Below the pieces are notes generated by a model. It was not told the DNA's origin. It did no database searches and saw only the letters and a list, made by a program, of their open reading frames with translations. Below are positions 1 to 6,599 of a stretch of 7,265 nt of DNA, piece by piece. Both the position numbers and the translations under genes were made by a program. This stretch comes from Cacconaster sp045114175 (GTDB lineage: Bacteria; Bacteroidota; Bacteroidia; Bacteroidales; UBA932). The stretch covers positions 1 to 7,265 of the forward strand of contig JBGUJZ010000030.1 in assembly GCA_045114175.1 (NCBI GenBank), in the 5' to 3' direction. Positions within the stretch are counted from its first letter, which is position 1. The number at the start of each line of letters is the position of its first letter.

Positions 1-387
1 ATGACGACCCGTGACTACGAGTGCGACGTCCAGGGCGTAGTCAACAACGCCAATTACGTCCATTATCTGGAGGCGACCCGTCACGCCTGGCTGCAGTCAG
101 AAGGCTTCTCCTTCCGGAAGTGGCACGACGAGGGCATCGATATGATGGTCTCGGAGATCGATATCCGCTACAAGACCCCACTCCGCGGGCAGGAACGTTT
201 CCTCTCGTGCCTGAACCTGCATCGGGATGGCGCGCGTTTCATCTTTGAACAGGACATCTACCGCCAGGAAGACGGACAACTCTGCGTCAGTGCGCAGGTG
301 TCCGTGGTCTGCCTGGTCAACGGCCGGCTGACGCGCGGCGATGAGGTGGCCGTTCATTTTCAACGATATCTATCTAACAATCAATAA
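1..387 (+). CDS. Acyl-CoA thioesterase, 4HBT/YbgC-like hotdog fold (probably missing its extreme N-terminus)
   Basis: Predicted cytoplasmic thioesterase that hydrolyses acyl-CoA (or acyl-ACP) thioesters; the substrate cannot be read from the sequence. The 128 readable residues carry the 4-hydroxybenzoyl-CoA thioesterase signature: an RDYECD block near residues 4-9, then QGVVNNANY at 11-19 leading into the long hotdog helix (HYLEATRHAWL), and a later I-x-YKTPLR strand at residues 54-62. Asp9 matches the family's catalytic Asp, which precedes the G-x-V-x-x-x-x-Y segment. Family members usually have a full beta strand, about 12-17 residues, before this Asp, and only eight are present here. The ATG at base 1 is therefore probably an internal Met, with the true start just outside the window, although a short N-terminus cannot be excluded. 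The stop lies 7 nt before the next gene, which suggests co-transcription. Confident about the fold, not about the substrate. Confidence 0.85.
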   Translation: MTTRDYECDVQGVVNNANYVHYLEATRHAWLQSEGFSFRKWHDEGIDMMVSEIDIRYKTPLRGQERFLSCLNLHRDGARFIFEQDIYRQEDGQLCVSAQVSVVCLVNGRLTRGDEVAVHFQRYLSNNQ

Positions 388-394
388 ACCAGAT

Positions 395-1414
395 ATGAAA
401 AAAATCCTGTTGTCTTTCGCGCTCCTCGGCCTGCTGATGATGCCGGCCTACGGACAGAACCTGCTGAAAAGCCTCGGCAACCGTGCCAAACAGGCCGTTG
501 AAAAATCTGTAACGAAAAAGGTGAACAACGCTGTGGACAAGGCTGTCACCAAGACGGTGGACAAAGCGCTGGACGGCGTCATTCCGAATGACACCACGTC
601 CACCCCGAATGTTGAAGCGGCCGCATCCATGCTGCAGCAAATGAACGGAATGCAGAGCACGACGGTTCCCGGTGGCGTGGCACCCACAGCCCATACGGAT
701 CTTCCCTATGCGGATGATATGTCCACGGATTATGACCAGGATGCCGGGGACACCCCCGCTTCCGTGGAGCCCTTCAAGAATTATCAGGAACTAATTCAGC
801 GCGCTCCGGTCTTCCCTACGGAAAGCGACCTGATTTCAAGCGCCGCCAAAACGGCCTTCTTCAAGAAGGAGATCGGACCGTTCATTCAGAATTGCTCTGC
901 TGCGATGGCAGGACGTGCACAGGCCACGGCCCTGCTGGGACTTGCCAAGCTGGGTGGATATGACGCCAAGGCGGAAGCAGGCCCGATTCCGGGGCGTTTG
1001 GGAGAAATCGCCGCGGAGGTGGAGGCCCTGACAGCCCGCCACCCCCAGTCGATGGCCTTCCAGCCAAAGTTCCGTTCGCTCGCCCGCCAGATTATTCTCG
1101 ACTGGCAGGCTTCTGCAGAAAAGCAGAAGATGGACAAGGAACGCTCCGCAAAGGAAAAGAATCGAATTGCCGAAGCGTGGAACAAGGCACAGGCAGAACG
1201 CTGGCTGAAAACAGTCAAGGAGTTTGCAGCCGCACAGCAACCCGACTTCACCCGTCTGGCCGCCCTCGATGCGGAGGTTGAAACGCTCAAGGGCAACGAC
1301 GGTTACGCAGTCGTCCGCCAGCTGCTCGACGGGGCCTTTACGCAGATCTATGACTATCTGCTCCTTCCGCAGCAGGCATTGGATATGCCGGTTGTTGATC
1401 TGGTTACCGAATAG
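395..1414 (+). CDS. Secreted helix-rich protein of unknown function with a valine tetrad repeat
   Basis: I do not recognise this 339-residue protein as a named family. The ATG at 395 is chosen over an in-frame ATG at 341 because it opens a clean signal peptide (MKKILLSFALLGLLMMPAYG, cleavage before Gln21) and because the earlier start would overlap the thioesterase gene. The mature protein begins with an alanine/lysine/valine-rich helix in which a large aliphatic residue recurs every fourth position (Val35, 39, 43, 47, 51, 55 and Leu59). A low-complexity Thr/Pro/Asp/Met-rich linker follows at about 62-125. The rest (about 130-339) is a predominantly helical domain with a very charged Lys/Glu stretch at about 241-285 that could form a coiled coil. 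It has no lipobox, no obvious catalytic motif and no transmembrane segment after the signal, so a periplasmic location is likely. It starts 7 nt after the thioesterase stop. No terminator is visible between its stop and the tRNA promoter. Confidence 0.8.
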   Translation: MKKILLSFALLGLLMMPAYGQNLLKSLGNRAKQAVEKSVTKKVNNAVDKAVTKTVDKALDGVIPNDTTSTPNVEAAASMLQQMNGMQSTTVPGGVAPTAHTDLPYADDMSTDYDQDAGDTPASVEPFKNYQELIQRAPVFPTESDLISSAAKTAFFKKEIGPFIQNCSAAMAGRAQATALLGLAKLGGYDAKAEAGPIPGRLGEIAAEVEALTARHPQSMAFQPKFRSLARQIILDWQASAEKQKMDKERSAKEKNRIAEAWNKAQAERWLKTVKEFAAAQQPDFTRLAALDAEVETLKGNDGYAVVRQLLDGAFTQIYDYLLLPQQALDMPVVDLVTE

Positions 1415-1437
1415 CGGCAAACATTTTCGGGGAGTGC

Positions 1438-1466
1438 TTGCTTTTATCGGAAAAAGTGTATCTTTG
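1438..1466 (+). promoter_or_regulatory. Bacteroidota-type promoter of tRNA-Val
   Basis: TATCTTTG at 1459-1466 is an exact match to the TAnnTTTG -7 box used by the primary sigma factor of Bacteroidota. A TTG at 1438-1440, 18 bp upstream, fits the -33 element. With the usual geometry, transcription would begin around 1470, giving a leader of about 8 nt before the mature tRNA 5' end at 1478. Confidence 0.75.
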
Positions 1467-1477
1467 CACTCCCAATC

Positions 1478-1555
1478 GGGACCTTAGCTCAGCTGGTTTA
1501 GAGCGCATGCTTCACACGCATGAGGTCAGCAGTTCAAATCTGCTAGGTCCCACCA
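1478..1555 (+). tRNA. tRNA-Val (anticodon CAC), CCA encoded
   Basis: The cloverleaf can be folded by eye. The acceptor stem is GGGACCT (1478-1484) paired with AGGTCCC (1545-1551), seven of seven pairs. The D stem is GCTC (1487-1490) with GAGC (1501-1504). The anticodon stem is CATGC (1506-1510) with GCATG (1518-1522), around the loop TTCACAC (1511-1517), which places CAC at positions 34-36. The variable loop is AGGTC, and the T stem is AGCAG (1528-1532) with CTGCT (1540-1544), around TTCAAAT. The discriminator base is A1552 and CCA is genomically encoded at 1553-1555. Anticodon CAC reads the valine codon GUG. It is a single-gene unit with its own promoter and terminator. Confidence 0.97.
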
Positions 1556-1557
1556 AC

Positions 1558-1596
1558 AATACGGCCCAGGCGCTTTGCCCGGGCCGTATTCTTTTT
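1558..1596 (+). terminator. Intrinsic terminator after tRNA-Val
   Basis: AATACGGCCC (1558-1567) pairs perfectly with GGGCCGTATT (1581-1590). After one A-C mismatch, GGC (1569-1571) pairs with GCC (1577-1579) around a 5-nt loop. The run CTTTTT (1591-1596) follows at once. This is a classical GC-rich rho-independent terminator starting 2 nt after the encoded CCA. Its A-rich flank also gives some potential in the reverse direction, but no gene faces it. Confidence 0.9.
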
Positions 1597-1610
1597 CGGC
1601 GTTTTTTTCG

Positions 1611-1618
1611 TAAGTTTG
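1611..1618 (+). promoter_or_regulatory. Candidate -7 box of the antiporter/mannosidase unit
   Basis: TAAGTTTG matches TAnnTTTG exactly. It ends only 4 nt before the antiporter ATG at 1623, so a transcript made from it would have almost no 5' leader. No clear TTTG -33 element stands at the expected distance; that region overlaps the T-run of the tRNA terminator. A chance match is possible, but the box lies in a 26-bp gap between terminator and start codon where a promoter is needed. Confidence 0.55.
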
Positions 1619-1622
1619 CGGT

Positions 1623-3065
1623 ATGACTGCAACGGTTCGTAAAAGAAGAATTCTGGCGCTGATTCCCCTCACCGTCCTGATTGTATTGCTCGCCCTGGAT
1701 ATCTCCATCTTTGGGGCGGATTCTATTTTGGGGGCTTCCCAGGTGGCGTTGCTGGTATCGGCGGGCGTCTGTATCGCCATCTCCACGTGGGCTTACCAAA
1801 TCCCCTGGAAAACCTTTGAGAAGGCCATCGCCGGTAATATCAGCGATGTCTCGACGGCCATCCTGATCCTGCTGCTGATCGGTGCCATTTCCGGCACCTG
1901 GACCCTGAGCGGGATTGTCCCTACGCTGATTTGCTACGGACTCAAGGTCATCAGCCCCAAGGTGTTCCTGCTCACCGCCTGCCTGCTCTGCGCGATTGTC
2001 TCGCTGCTGATCGGGTCGTCCTGGACCACGATCGCCACGGTAGGCGTGGCCCTGCTGGGAATCGGAAAGGCAGAGGGATTCGCCGACGCCCTCACGGCCG
2101 GCGCCATCATCTCCGGAGCTTATTTTGGTGACAAGATATCCCCGCTCTCGGACACCACGGTGCTGGCCTCCTCCATCAACAAGGTGGACCTCTTTGCCCA
2201 TATCCGCTACATGCTGCTGAGCACCGGCCCGTCGATGATCATCACCCTCGTGATTTTCACCGTCATCGGCCTTTGCCATCCGGTGGCGGACCAGGGGCAG
2301 ATGCTGACGTACTCCGAGGTGCTGCACGCCCATTTCCGCATTACCCCGTGGCTGCTGATTGTTCCTCTGTTGACGGGCGTGATGATCTGGCGCAAACTGC
2401 CGGCCCTGGTGGTGCTGGCCCTCTCCACGCTGACTGCAGCCGTGTCAGCCCTCATCTTCCAGCCGGATTTGCTCGCCTCCATCGGCGCGGACGTGACGGA
2501 CGGCAGCCGTGCCCGCCTGCTCTTCACCGGCGTGGTGGAATCCATCTTCAACCACGTCTCCGTGGAAACCGGAAATGCCGCTGTGAACCAGCTGGTTTCG
2601 CCGCGCGGCATGGTGGGGATGCTCAACACCGTCTATCTGATTCTCTGTTCGATGACCTTTGGCGGCTGCATGCGGGCCAGCGGAATGATTGCAGACCTGG
2701 CCGGGATTCTCACGCCGCTCACGCGGACGCGTACCGGACTGGTCGGAACGACGGTTGTTACCGGCACGGCCCTCAACGGCATCGTGTCGGACCAATATCT
2801 TTCGATTATCCTGACTTCCAATCTCTACCGCGACCGGTTCGAACAGGATGGCTATGAGATGCGCTTGCTGAGCCGCAGCGTGGAGGACTCCTCCACCGCC
2901 ACCTCACCGCTCTTCCCCTGGTCGAGCTGCGGCATGACACAGGCGGCCATCCTCTCCGTGCCCACGCTCGCCTACGCGCCCTTCTGCTTCTTCAACCTGC
3001 TATCACCGCTGATGTCCATCCTCATTGCGGCCATCGGCTGGAAGATTGTACGGCATCAATCATGA
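1623..3065 (+). CDS. nhaC: NhaC-family Na+/H+ antiporter
   Basis: Inner-membrane antiporter of the NhaC family, expected to exchange internal Na+ for external H+ and so help with sodium and pH homeostasis; related members exchange other solutes. The 480 residues are almost entirely hydrophobic segments separated by short loops, a normal full length for the family. The diagnostic motif GDKISPLSDTTVLAS lies at residues 169-183, preceded by the glycine- and serine-rich GSSWTTIATVG (131-141). The family's C-terminal block RSVEDSSTATSPLFPWSSCG is at 418-437, followed by the last membrane helices. The start at 1623 gives the usual short positive N-terminus (KRRILALIP) before the first helix. The stop overlaps the mannosidase start in ATGA, so the two are probably translationally coupled. 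Transcription is probably driven by the box at 1611. The family is clear; ion specificity is inferred from homology, and a malate/lactate-type exchanger of the same family cannot be excluded. Confidence 0.92.
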   Translation: MTATVRKRRILALIPLTVLIVLLALDISIFGADSILGASQVALLVSAGVCIAISTWAYQIPWKTFEKAIAGNISDVSTAILILLLIGAISGTWTLSGIVPTLICYGLKVISPKVFLLTACLLCAIVSLLIGSSWTTIATVGVALLGIGKAEGFADALTAGAIISGAYFGDKISPLSDTTVLASSINKVDLFAHIRYMLLSTGPSMIITLVIFTVIGLCHPVADQGQMLTYSEVLHAHFRITPWLLIVPLLTGVMIWRKLPALVVLALSTLTAAVSALIFQPDLLASIGADVTDGSRARLLFTGVVESIFNHVSVETGNAAVNQLVSPRGMVGMLNTVYLILCSMTFGGCMRASGMIADLAGILTPLTRTRTGLVGTTVVTGTALNGIVSDQYLSIILTSNLYRDRFEQDGYEMRLLSRSVEDSSTATSPLFPWSSCGMTQAAILSVPTLAYAPFCFFNLLSPLMSILIAAIGWKIVRHQS

Positions 3066-5344
3066 AACGAATCGCCCTCCTGATGATTACCCTCCTGTCG
3101 GCTGGCCTTGTACAGGCGCAGCCCCTGCGTCCTGCCGATTTTGTAGATCCTTTCATCGGTACGGCCGGAATGGGCCATACTTTTCCCGGCGCCTGCGTCC
3201 CCTTCGGCGGCGTGCAGGTGAGCCCCGATACCGATACCATTCCCCACAATATCGCCGGAAAATACCAGCCTGAGGTGTACTCCCTCTGCGCCGGCTACCG
3301 CTATGACGATCCCACGATCGTGGGCTTTTCGCACACGCACCTCAGCGGTACGGGCCACTCCGACCTGGGGGACATCCTGCTGATGCCCACGACGGGAGCC
3401 CTGCTGCTGAACCCCGGTACGGCAGCGCAGCCAGAATCGGGCTACCGGAGCCGCTTCAGCCACGACACGGAGAAGGCTTCGCCCGGATTCTACGCCGTTA
3501 CGCTGGCGGACTACGGCATCCGGGCCGAACTGACCGCCACCACCCGCACCGCGCGGCACCGCTACACCTTCCCTGCCGGCAGCGAGCGGCACCTGATTGC
3601 CGACCTCACGCATGGCCTCTACAACTATGAGGGCAAAACCCTCTGGGCCAGCGTGCGGATGCACGGCGACCGCCTGCTCACCGGCTATCGGCTTACCCAG
3701 GGTTGGGCGCGTGAGCACTATACCTACTTTGCCATCCGCTTCTCGCGGCCGGTGAAGGATTACGGCTATAAGGAGCGGGTGAATTCGCTCTACAAGGGCT
3801 TCTGGAAGAAGTTCGACCTCTACCACAGCTTTCCGGAGATGGCCGGGCGCGGCATTGTCTGCTGGTTCGACTTCGACTGGGCGGGTGGCGATATGCTGGA
3901 GGTGGAGGTGGCGCTGAGTTCCGTCTCTACGGAGGGGGCGCTCAAAAACCTGGAGGCTGAATCTACCGGCAGGAGTTTCGAAACCATCGTCGCGGCCGCG
4001 GATACGGACTGGAACCGCGAACTGGGAAAACTGCAGGCCACCGGTACGGAAGACCAGCTGCGGATGCTCTATACCTCGCTCTACCACACGATGATCAACC
4101 CTTCCGTCTATAGTGATGTGGACGGCGCCTACCGCGGCCTGGACGGCCTGATTCACAAGGCCGACGGCGACAACTATACCGTCTTTTCGCTGTGGGATAC
4201 CTACCGCGCCGAGCATCCGCTGCTCCTGCTGATGCACCCGAAGCGCGCCCGCGACATGGCCGTTTCAATGCTGGACCACCAGGCGCAGAGTGCGCACGGA
4301 CTGCTGCCCATCTGGTCGCTGATGGGCAACGAGGGATGGTGCATGACCGGCTATCACGCCGTATCGGTGCTGGCCGATGCCGTGGATGCCGGGCTGGACC
4401 TGGACGGCAACCGGGTGCTGGATGCGATGGTCACCACCTCCACCGTTCCCTATCTTGAAGGACTGGGCGACTATATGGCCAAGGGTTATGTCCCGCTGGA
4501 ATCTTCGCGCAACGGCGCCTCGGTGACGCTGGAATATGCCTATGACGACTGGACCATCGCCCGCACGGCCGAGCGGCTGGGGCGGAACGACCTCGCGGCC
4601 ACGTATGACGCCCGTTCGCAGAACTACCGAAACCTTTTTGACGGCATATCCCCCTTTGCGCGGGTGCGCTACAGCGACGGCTCCTGGAAGGACCCGTCCG
4701 ATCCCCGGCAGACCTATGGCGAAGGCTTCATCGAAGGTAATTCGTATAACTTCAGCTTTCACGTGCAGCATGACATCGAGGGGTTGATGGCACTGATGGG
4801 TGGGGAGAAACGATTCCTCCGCATCCTGGACTCGCTGTTCCGCGAGCCGCTGGCGCCGGAGTATTATGCCGACAACGAAGACATCGAGGCCGCCTGCCTG
4901 ATTGGCGGCTATGTGCACGGGAACGAGCCTTCCCACCATATTCCCTACCTCTTCCGCTGGACCTCCAAACCCTGGCTCACCGCCTACTGGCTTCGCGAGA
5001 TCATGGAACGGATGTACGTTCCGCGCCGCGACGGACTGGGCGGCAACGACGACTGTGGCCAGATGAGCGCGTGGTATGTCTTCTCGGCGATGGGTTTTTA
5101 TCCCGTCTGCCCCGGCAGTGGTGAGTATGTGATTGGCGCTCCCTTCCTTCCGGAGATGAGCCTGACGCTAGAAGGCGGCGCCACCTTCACCGTCAAGGCG
5201 CCCGCCGTGAGCAGCAAGAACCGCTACGTAAAATCCGTCAAACTCAACGGAAAACCCTACAGGAACCGCACCCTCACCCGCGAAGACATCCTTCGCGGCG
5301 GCCTCCTCGAATTCGAGATGACCAGCCGTCCGAGGGCGTACTAG
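3062..5344 (+). CDS. Secreted GH92 family exo-alpha-mannosidase
   Basis: Calcium-dependent, inverting exo-acting alpha-mannosidase of glycoside hydrolase family 92, which trims mannose from glycans such as N-glycans or yeast mannan. A Sec signal peptide (residues 1-20, cleavage around VQA-Q) without a lipobox Cys predicts a periplasmic enzyme. The N-terminal beta-sandwich domain starts with DPFIGTAGMGHTFPGA (29-44) and includes GFSHTHLSGTGHSDLGD (88-104). The catalytic (alpha/alpha)6 domain carries SLWDTYR (376-382), an EGN motif with Glu558 that corresponds by position to the family's catalytic acid, GNEPSHH (620-626) and GNDDCGQMSAWY (661-672), whose Asp residues belong to the general-base/calcium region. 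At 760 residues it is full length, with no extra carbohydrate-binding or sorting domain at the C-terminus. Linkage (alpha-1,2, -1,3, -1,4 or other) cannot be settled by eye. It overlaps the antiporter gene by 4 bp. No SusC/SusD pair accompanies it inside the window. This gene is visibly richer in GC than the sigma operon that follows. Confidence 0.95.
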   Translation: MKRIALLMITLLSAGLVQAQPLRPADFVDPFIGTAGMGHTFPGACVPFGGVQVSPDTDTIPHNIAGKYQPEVYSLCAGYRYDDPTIVGFSHTHLSGTGHSDLGDILLMPTTGALLLNPGTAAQPESGYRSRFSHDTEKASPGFYAVTLADYGIRAELTATTRTARHRYTFPAGSERHLIADLTHGLYNYEGKTLWASVRMHGDRLLTGYRLTQGWAREHYTYFAIRFSRPVKDYGYKERVNSLYKGFWKKFDLYHSFPEMAGRGIVCWFDFDWAGGDMLEVEVALSSVSTEGALKNLEAESTGRSFETIVAAADTDWNRELGKLQATGTEDQLRMLYTSLYHTMINPSVYSDVDGAYRGLDGLIHKADGDNYTVFSLWDTYRAEHPLLLLMHPKRARDMAVSMLDHQAQSAHGLLPIWSLMGNEGWCMTGYHAVSVLADAVDAGLDLDGNRVLDAMVTTSTVPYLEGLGDYMAKGYVPLESSRNGASVTLEYAYDDWTIARTAERLGRNDLAATYDARSQNYRNLFDGISPFARVRYSDGSWKDPSDPRQTYGEGFIEGNSYNFSFHVQHDIEGLMALMGGEKRFLRILDSLFREPLAPEYYADNEDIEAACLIGGYVHGNEPSHHIPYLFRWTSKPWLTAYWLREIMERMYVPRRDGLGGNDDCGQMSAWYVFSAMGFYPVCPGSGEYVIGAPFLPEMSLTLEGGATFTVKAPAVSSKNRYVKSVKLNGKPYRNRTLTREDILRGGLLEFEMTSRPRAY

Positions 5345-5532
5345 TGCTGGGAAGAAAGTATAATTGAGTGTATTTCGGTGTATATCAGTTTGTTATGGTA
5401 TATAAGAATACGAAACCTTGCAGCATCAAGAGCAATCTGCCATATCTAATCATAATAAGTGTCTAGCCGCCGGGAAAGTGTGCCTTCGGCCCGGAATGTC
5501 TGTATTACCCTGAAAAAAGTCGCTAAATTTAC

Positions 5533-5564
5533 TTGACTTTTTGCGGTTTTTGCGTCTATGTCTG
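5533..5564 (+). promoter_or_regulatory. Candidate promoter of the ECF sigma operon
   Basis: TATGTCTG (5557-5564) differs from the TAnnTTTG -7 consensus at one fixed position. A TTG at 5533-5535 lies 21 bp upstream, within the range for a -33 element. The box ends 6 nt before the sigma factor ATG. Because ECF operons are often autoregulated, the same stretch may instead carry a sequence read by the encoded sigma factor. The remaining intergenic DNA (5345-5532) is AT-rich, with GTGTAT repeats near 5368-5382 and a weak CCGGG/CCCGG inverted repeat (5470-5494) lacking a T-run; no convincing terminator or small gene was seen there. Confidence 0.4.
5538..5554 (+). repeat. Tandem 8-bp direct repeat TTTTTGCG upstream of the sigma gene
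   Basis: TTTTTGCG occurs at 5538-5545 and again at 5547-5554, a period of 9 bp, inside the spacer between the candidate -33 and -7 elements. This could be an operator half-site pair or two alternative -33-like boxes, or simply a chance product of T-rich promoter DNA. Confidence 0.5.
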
Positions 5565-5570
5565 TGAAGT

Positions 5571-6062
5571 ATGGATAAAACGCTTGAAATAGAACTCACA
5601 GAGATTAGGCCCAAAGTCCTGGCGACGGCACTGAAATTCTTCCGTGCATCCCGGCTGGACGGAGATCCGGAGGATGTGGTGCAGGATGTGCTGCTGAGGC
5701 TTTGGGTGGCAAGACGTGACGGTGTACAGATTCGCAGTGCCGAGGCCTGGGCTGTATCTACAACAAAGAATAGTTGCATTTCGCTATGGCGTAAGAAAGG
5801 CCCCGTGAGAAGCGGGGTGTATCCTGAATGGCTTTCGGATGGCAGAGATGCTTCCTCGCAGATAGAGCAATCCGAGGCTGAAAGGATGGCTGACAAAGCG
5901 CTGGAAAGACTCCCTGCAGGCACAAGACGGCTCTTGCAGTTACGTGCCACCGGGCTTTCCCTGGATGAGATTGCTGCCATAACAGGAAGGACGAAGGGCG
6001 GCGTGAAAACAACTCTATCAGCAGCGCGACAAGAATTGATGAAAACCTTTAACTCGAAGTAA
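5571..6062 (+). CDS. ECF-type RNA polymerase sigma factor
   Basis: Alternative sigma factor of the extracytoplasmic-function group, which directs RNA polymerase to a small regulon when released from its anti-sigma partner. The 163 residues show only the two ECF domains. Region 2 (about 10-76) contains DPEDVVQDVLLRLW, which matches the -10 recognition helix signature, and a following AWAVSTTKNSCISLWRKK segment. Region 4 (about 108-158) contains ALERLPAGTRRLL and a helix-turn-helix with LSLDEIAAITGRTKGGVKTTLSAAR. The acidic linker between them holds no extra domain. The start is supported because the N-terminal EIRPKVLATALKFFRAS directly precedes region 2 and no other in-frame ATG is available before it. 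The stop is 4 nt from the next start, a tight operon. The exact ECF subgroup cannot be assigned by eye. Confidence 0.93.
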   Translation: MDKTLEIELTEIRPKVLATALKFFRASRLDGDPEDVVQDVLLRLWVARRDGVQIRSAEAWAVSTTKNSCISLWRKKGPVRSGVYPEWLSDGRDASSQIEQSEAERMADKALERLPAGTRRLLQLRATGLSLDEIAAITGRTKGGVKTTLSAARQELMKTFNSK

Positions 6063-6066
6063 TACA

Positions 6067-6588
6067 ATGGACCGGAAAGACTTGATAAGATTGTATCTGG
6101 ACGCAGAGACCACCTGCGAACAGGAGCAGGAGTTTGCCGCCTCCTTTGCTACGACGCCTCCTGCCGATGAGGAAGAGATGGCGGTATATAAGATGATGCA
6201 GGCTGTCAGGCCCATCGAGCTTCATGAACTGCCGGAAGCCGGTGACGAGTATGACCGGATGGTCAGGCCTTCAAGGGTGCGGCCTTTCTATACCTGGGGC
6301 CTTTCGCTGGCCGGAGTGGCCGCTGCCATTGTAGCCGTGGTGCTGTTTACTCAAAAGCCTGAGACTCCCGGCGTACCTGCGATGCCACAGAATGACTATA
6401 CTGAACTGATCCAACAGATAGCTTTTTTATCCAACTTCAACCCGGCAGAAGCCGAGAACCTGGAATTCAAACCCGTTGGGGACGGGTTTGTGATGACCGC
6501 CCATTTCCCCGATGGGCAGACCGCCTCTTACATCCTCACTCCGCTGGATGGAGGCACGTCCTTTAATCTCGTAGCGTTGAACAAATAA
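6067..6588 (+). CDS. Single-pass membrane protein, putative anti-sigma factor
   Basis: The role is inferred mainly from position: it begins 4 nt after the ECF sigma stop. The 173 residues have three parts. An N-terminal cytoplasmic region of about 75 residues opens with LIRLYLDAETTCEQEQEF, resembling the R-Y-L-x-G-E-T-T-x-E-E-E start common in Bacteroidota anti-sigma-like proteins, and is acidic and helical. A transmembrane helix follows at about 76-95. A periplasmic C-terminal region of about 75 residues begins with a Pro-rich linker and ends in a beta-rich segment with HFPDGQTASYIL. There is no His-x3-Cys-x2-Cys zinc anti-sigma motif and no recognisable FecR domain, so it is not a standard ZAS or FecR-type regulator. 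An alternative is a structural membrane protein unrelated to sigma control. The stop is followed after 11 nt by the plug-like gene. Confidence 0.65.
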   Translation: MDRKDLIRLYLDAETTCEQEQEFAASFATTPPADEEEMAVYKMMQAVRPIELHELPEAGDEYDRMVRPSRVRPFYTWGLSLAGVAAAIVAVVLFTQKPETPGVPAMPQNDYTELIQQIAFLSNFNPAEAENLEFKPVGDGFVMTAHFPDGQTASYILTPLDGGTSFNLVALNK

Positions 6589-6599
6589 GAAGATCACCC

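Noticed and set aside
341..394. Upstream in-frame ATG for the secreted protein
   Set aside because: It would add 18 residues before a perfect signal peptide and overlap the thioesterase by 47 bp; the ATG at 395 explains the N-terminus better.
836..1420. A 194-codon minus-strand frame opposite the secreted helical protein
   Set aside because: The + frame has a signal peptide, continuous helical character and a good operon position; the reverse frame shows no supporting feature.
1512..2333. A 273-codon minus-strand frame running through the antiporter 5' half, the terminator and part of the tRNA
   Set aside because: It overlaps a well-defined tRNA and a clear NhaC gene, and its translation is low-complexity and very rich in Gly, Asp, Arg and Gln, as expected for the reverse of a membrane-protein gene.
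3056..4237. A 393-codon open frame on the minus strand opposite the 5' half of the mannosidase
   Set aside because: The + strand frame has unmistakable GH92 motifs throughout. The antisense frame is a by-product of GC-rich codon use and shows no recognisable domain.
5470..5494. CCGGG/CCCGG inverted repeat as a terminator for the mannosidase transcript
   Set aside because: Only five pairs around a 15-nt loop, more than 120 nt after the stop codon and with no T-run. It may be chance.
5450..6067. A 205-codon minus-strand frame opposite the ECF sigma gene
   Set aside because: It is Ser/Arg-rich and without motifs, while the + frame shows both sigma domains and operon spacing.
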